Origin: Sphaerolaimus hirsutus
Taxonomy: Eukaryota; Nematoda; Chromadorea; Monhysterida; Sphaerolaimidae
NCBI GenBank assembly: GCA_964036195.1
Contig: OZ038458.1
Span: 7,068,001 to 7,132,000, forward strand
Direction of reading: 5' to 3'
Length of the DNA stretch: 64,000 nt
Shown here: positions 58,788 through 64,000 of the stretch, piece after piece
Layout: each line of letters begins with the position of its first letter
Numbering within the stretch: the stretch's first letter is position 1
Notes under the pieces: model-generated
Seen by the model: only the letters and a program-made list of their open reading frames with translations
The model's database searches: none
What the model was told of the DNA's origin: nothing
Position numbers and translations under genes: made by a program

Positions 58788-60838
58788 AGGTATGCTCTAA
58801 AATCCATGAAAAACTTCAGACTTGACGTGACTTTTTGAATGCGAAATTGTGGGTTGTCACGCAAAACGTTTTCAAAGAGTCTTGCATAGGCACATTCTAG
58901 TATTGAGTTGTTTCATCCATTGACGCCAACCCTGAAATTTCCAATTAAACCCTGAAATTGAACCCCCAAAGGAAATGGTTCTTTGTCAAAGGTAAATCTG
59001 TGACTGGAAATACTTGCCAATTATGACTTTACTTGTCATGACAACAGTATTACTAGGTATTCTTATCACTAACCATGATTCCTTTCTTATCTTTTGAATT
59101 AAAATTAAATAACGTTACATTTTTTGATACGTGTCAGTTTTTCAGCGCGCAGTAAAGGCGCACCGCACACCAGTTGACAGATGGTCAAGCCTATTATGCA
59201 TGTAAACCCATCACGCATGTAGACCCATTATAGACACATTATACCCGCAGGGGTAAGAAAGGGGGGCGGGTGACCCCACCCTAAACTGCCCAGCTATCTA
59301 TCTATCCCTGGGCCAATCTTTTTTTGGCTACTTTCCCCAGCACCCCACCCCCACAAATTGCCTAGCTATCTTGCTATCTGGAGCGCTTTTGAGCAATTTT
59401 ACCCTAATTTTCACCCAAAATCGCTAATTTTCGTACTTCTTATAGATTTTCACCTTCAAAATCACTAGGTCATGTGTTTTATTGCCTATTTTAACCATGC
59501 CGGGTATAATAAAATGTGTTCCGGGTCAACATGCGGGATGGGTTTACATGCGGAATAGTGCAGGCCCGTTGACAGATGTGTGTCAACTGGTTTGTGTCAA
59601 CTCAGATTTCGGCTTCACGTTTCGCAGAGCGATCTCCAAATGCACATGCGGCCGTGTAAATAAATTAATATCACGGAAAGTGCATTGAATGATCCCTCTG
59701 CGACCCGTGAAACCAAAATCTGAGTTGACACAGACCAGTTGACGAAAATGTGTCAACTAGTGTGTGGGCCACCAAATGTAAGGATGACGTGCGGGCTTCG
59801 TCAGACTGTCTCACTCCCGGATAATTTTGTAGCAATAAACCGCTCATGTCTACTTTGCCAGGAAGCTATTTTTAATCAAATACCTTCCAGCAATGTGGTC
59901 GCACGCAGACTAGTTGACGGCGGAAATTTCGGAAACTGATAAATCAACTTTTGACGCATTCGAGTTTACCGGAATAAGGAGACCGTCAACTGCTGTACTG
60001 GAGATGGGAAATGATTCATTCCGGAAAACTCAAATGTGTTCAAAACGGACTTACAAGTTTACAAATTTCGGCCGTAAACTGGTAAATGTGTAGAGCCGCA
60101 ATAAGCTTAAAGTAATGATGGAACACCGTCAGTTTTAAGTGCGCGACGGGGCGCTTTATTTTGGCGGTAAAAGACGTATTTTAACAAAAAATGCCCCCAG
60201 GTGCTCTGAACATATTTTTTTTCGGGCGGTTAATGCACGCCCGATTAATTGCATCCGAGATTATTCAGCGTGCTTTTTGATAATGGTTACGATTTTTAAA
60301 AAATTTTCAGACGAGATTCGAATCGCGCAGTGTGGAAAGAGGGCAGAGAAAATGCGACGTTTACCAACATTACCGACACCGGATGTAAAATACCGTACCG
60401 TAAAGGCTACCACGGTAAGGCAGGCAATAGGCCAGCGGTTAAGAAACCACGCAGCAAAAACAGCAGAGCGGAACGTAAAAAGGCAGCAAGAAAAAAACGA
60501 AAAATTAACTAACAGCTCCATGTCGATTCAGAAATTCGCAAAAGTTGTGCACAATTCCACAGTTCTGGTCACACGAAGCGCCGATGAAAAGTTGCCGCCA
60601 TGTCAACAAATCGAGTATTTCTAGCCAATAATTTTTTTCAATTTTAGATATTTAGATGTTAGCCCGCTGCGGAAAAACGTTTAGTAATTACTTTTGCGGG
60701 AGGCAAACGCCTTTGCTGGGGATAGTGAGGAAAAAGTGTCAGAAAAAGGCGCAGAGAGCGCCTTTTAAAATAAGGCGCTTGGCCCAAAAGTTTTTTCGCG
60801 CAATCGGATGGTGCCATTTAATCACTAATAAAAGGATA

Positions 60839-61326
60839 CCGTATTTGCTTGAATGGCGCACCGCACACTGCAAAGGAAGTTCGGAAGTTCGGACGATTTT
60901 TGCATGGGTGGAATTCAAAGGCGGAATTAAAAATAGGAGTGGAATTAAAAATCGTCCGAACCGACCCAAATCTCAGTAGTTTTTAGATGTGTCGTAAATA
61001 AATCGTCTGAACTGACTTTATAATTCTGCCCGGGCGGTAATTAAAACGTCCGGACCCGATCGTTACACTTTGCAGTGTGCGATGCGCCATTGATAACCCT
61101 TTTGGGCGAGTGAGGAAAAGAATAATTCCTCCCTAGTGACGTGTGATAATTTTTTTTGTCCAATTTGAAAAAAATTTCATGTTATTTTGTTAACAAAGCA
61201 TATTTCGTGAAATGAGTTTGGAAAAATGCTTGACAAAACGAAATAATAATTCCCCCCTTGAATAGTGCCCTCTCAAAAACGTCAGACGGTGAAATATATC
61301 TCCAGAATTATTCGAGCAAATACGGT
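60839..61326. mobile_element. ACCGTATTTG-ended TIR element, copy B
   Basis: Partner of 26401-26886, with the same ends and internal inverted pair. It differs by small substitutions and indels. Confidence 0.65.
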
Positions 61327-62505
61327 ATCTAGAAAGGTATCATATCTTTACTAACATATTTCGATGAATTAAGCCAATTTATTTATTTTTTATAACAAAA
61401 AAAGCAGTAAAAGTGTTAGGGGCAGCAACAGAGGTTAATAAATTTTCAAAAGAAATGCACATTTTTGAGGATATATAAATCTTTCATTTGGAGAACGATT
61501 AGGTAGTTAACTTTATAAGTATATAGCACTTGTTCAAGGAATAATTGTACAAAAGAAAAAATGTGAAAATATGAAAAATATTTATGATGCTCATGATTAT
61601 TAGCGTTTAAGTGGGCACAACCAAATTTATCACAATGGGGCAAATAAAACTTTATCGAAAGGCATAAAATATTTATAACCCAAGGCTTTGGTGAAATGCA
61701 AAATTCCGGAAATATGATTTAAATAGTTGGCAACTCTATCTATGTGGGATGCGTAACAGAATTTTGGAAAATAAAAATAATTTTTTATATCTTAAATGGC
61801 GCTGCGCAGACAAAAAAGCAGAGATATTGAAAGCTGAAAAATCTGATAATGGTTAATTTTTTTTGAGTTTATCGGAATTAAGAATAGTAGACACCTCATT
61901 CTGGTAAACTCAAATATGTTGGATTAGAATATCAAATCAGTCTCAAACTGTTTTGCTTAAATTTCGGCTGTCAACTAGTGTGCGTAGCACCGTTAGGCAA
62001 TGATCAATACTAATTTTAAGTAGAAGTTGATAAAATTCCATGCGGGCACGTTCCATGTACATTCTGTCGAAAAATGTAAAAGCAATGCAGAAACATTTAA
62101 CATCTGAACATTTAACGGATATCTTGAATAAATACAACACCACCGCCGACAGGAAAAACATCGACTATGTTACTATTATAATATTTATGTAAAACAACAA
62201 ATGCTCATACCTCCTTCAACAAAAAGCAACACAAAAATACAATTTACATGGACCTATCTAACACCATGTCAAGTGACAAATTTCTAAAGTTACAGTTAGA
62301 AAAAAATTCCGCATAGACGTTTACAAGGCATTTATAACTTGCAAACCTGCAAACGCTTCACGAACAGAAATCTGAAAATTTGCGATTTGTCACTTAATAT
62401 TTACGGTACCGGATTGTCACCTGATCACCTTGTTTGAATCGTTTGTCATAAAACCTGCAAAAATGTCATGGGCATCATAAAACATGTAGAAAATCCCACT
62501 TCTCA

Positions 62506-63848
62506 TCACAACCTGACGCCGGCCGCAACATTCGCATACAAACACTTTTGCTTCACAGATTCTCGTATAGTTCTCGATAAAACATCTTGACGCTGCCACA
62601 GCCAATCAGCTCCGAGGGGGCCGGCCGCCCGTCGCCGACACATTCTGAATACAGGGTGGCCAAGTGAAAATTGAATTTGATTGTGATCGGGATTTTGTGC
62701 GGGGTCATGGAGGGGATTTGATCTCAATAAATTATTCCTTTTCAAGTTTTATTTTTGTATACCGTATTTCCTCGAAATACCCCCCTCAAAATGGGCACTA
62801 TGAATTTGTGGTCCGGGAAATGCATAACAGACGTTCAAAACACTTACTGTGTTACGTTAGAACATCGTTTATACCATCTACATCCTTATAAATGGCTGTA
62901 AAGACTTATAAATTGTGGTTATTGTTGCATTTTTCACGTTTTTCTCTCAAAATTTTCACTCTGAAAAAATAAACCCCCGGGGGTAATTCGAGGAAATACG
63001 GTAGCTAAAAAGGGTTTGACTAACTTTTTTCCGCTTCTGAAAACCGTACATTCAAAATCGAAAAAGCGCTATTGGATAAATTCGGATATAAATACGAAAA
63101 AAAACCCTTCGACTCAAGGAGAATAGCCCCACACACACCAACTTTCTACCGAAACTCAAATTTAAATTTTTTTGAAAAAATCATAAATCAGCTTTGAACA
63201 TACCGTATATCCTCGAATAAGTTCCCCGGGGAGTTATTATTTCATCAGAATTTTGTGAGGGGGGAGGGGGGCTTATTCAAAGGGGGGGGCTTATTCGAGG
63301 GGCTCTAGAATACCACTGGCCCACCTGGATGCGTTGAGGGCGGTGTGCCTGACGAGCGGCGCGAGCTGGCTGGCGGCCACGATGCACGAGTCGAATAGAG
63401 GCCCCAGTTGACCCACGCTGCCGGAATTCGACTGTTGTTTCACTCGAACTTGCACGCTGCGGGGGGGGGGGGGGGGTTATGGAGCGCACTGTTGATTTGG
63501 AGCCAACTTTTGTTTGGCTTTTATCCTGAGTGCGTAGAAGGTGAGAGAGAAGATTCAATTAGAGGGATTTGACATTTTACACGAATTTGACAAATTTCGC
63601 TGATATTTGATTGCACTGGTGTGCAAAACCGATTTGCAAATCAAAATCACAGTATAAAAACAGTCACTATTCAATAAAATTGCACCCACTGCAACAACTA
63701 CAAAAAGACACACACACACACACCTGTAGCATTTCTGTCCGGCGGCGGACACGTGCAGCGGGCAGATCAATATGAGCACGTCGGCGAAATCTGTCGCGAT
63801 CGTGTTCGAAGAATAATCGCGCCAATGAGATGACCAAACGACGTGGAC
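62506..63848 (-). CDS. Ral GTPase-activating protein, last three exons, second copy
   Basis: Exons are 63848-63724, 63456-63325 and 62644-62506, with lengths 125, 132 and 139 nt, identical to those at 29555-28065 and with the same splice sites. They encode [12 protein letters not shown] through TALNAS and the same C-terminal tail ending TGA. Compared with the first copy I count about eight synonymous changes and two amino-acid changes (Asn to Gln, Val to Ala, both in the last exon), so both copies have been kept as coding sequence. Upstream exons would lie beyond 64000. This is either a true paralogous 3-prime end or the other allele. Confidence 0.85.
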
Positions 63849-64000
63849 CTGAATAAAATGGAGAAATGAAATGGGACACCGTGGGGGTTTACAATGTGGG
63901 CGGGGTTGTAATAGTTTCGGTGAATCCAAATACCATATGTGCACGAATAATCCCCCCCGTGAACTGACCTCTCTCAAAATACCGTAATTATGTAGATCAT

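Larger units (their letters stand above)
57535..64000 (+). repeat. Duplicated block 2, copy B (partner 23225-29712)
   Basis: Collinear with copy A to the end of the window. It carries a private hAT-D insertion (57583-58119), lacks the copy A hAT-A insertion, and has a shorter MITE at 62761-63002. Confidence 0.9.

Overview
The window is animal-type nuclear DNA: spliced genes with GT-AG introns, a Ral GTPase-activating-protein gene, and very dense non-autonomous DNA transposons. It is most likely from a repeat-rich, heterozygous invertebrate; I cannot name the species. There is no tRNA, rRNA, CRISPR array or prokaryotic-style operon that I can support. Two 200-base N runs (22811-23010, 33029-33228) show that this is a gapped draft scaffold.

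Layout. From 1 to 5.4 kb there are transposon remnants and unassigned sequence. A divergent gene pair occupies 5.4-11.1 kb. The minus-strand member is a three-exon gene for a 302-residue protein. The plus-strand member is a small multi-exon gene whose second intron holds an intact antisense retrotransposon Gag-protease reading frame of 1084 codons. From 11 to 19 kb there is a chain of foldback and hAT-like elements. A Ral-GAP gene lies on the minus strand at 28.1-32.9 kb; its last seven coding exons (about 391 codons) can be joined with every splice phase agreeing. Further possible minus-strand exons lie at 34.3-38.0 kb. From 40.1 to 45.3 kb there are three different tandem arrays, two with higher-order structure.

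Duplication. Two blocks occur twice in the same orientation: 19005-22810 matches 45364-49216, and 23225-29712 matches 57535-64000 and runs off the window end. The second block carries the last three Ral-GAP exons, and both copies are open and differ mostly at synonymous sites. Between the blocks, copy A has an assembly gap where copy B has about 8.3 kb. The copies also differ by clean transposon insertions with empty sites. This is either a recent segmental duplication or, quite plausibly, two haplotypes laid end to end by the assembler.

Transposons. At least six short TIR families are present. Four of them (labelled hAT-A, -B, -D and -E here) have at least one copy with a clear 8-bp target duplication, the hAT hallmark. 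Several families carry simple repeats inside them. A three-level nest at 52.9-54.7 kb can be read directly from three separate target-site duplications. Another abundant family (labelled MITE-1) has termini starting ACCGTATTT and long G or C runs.
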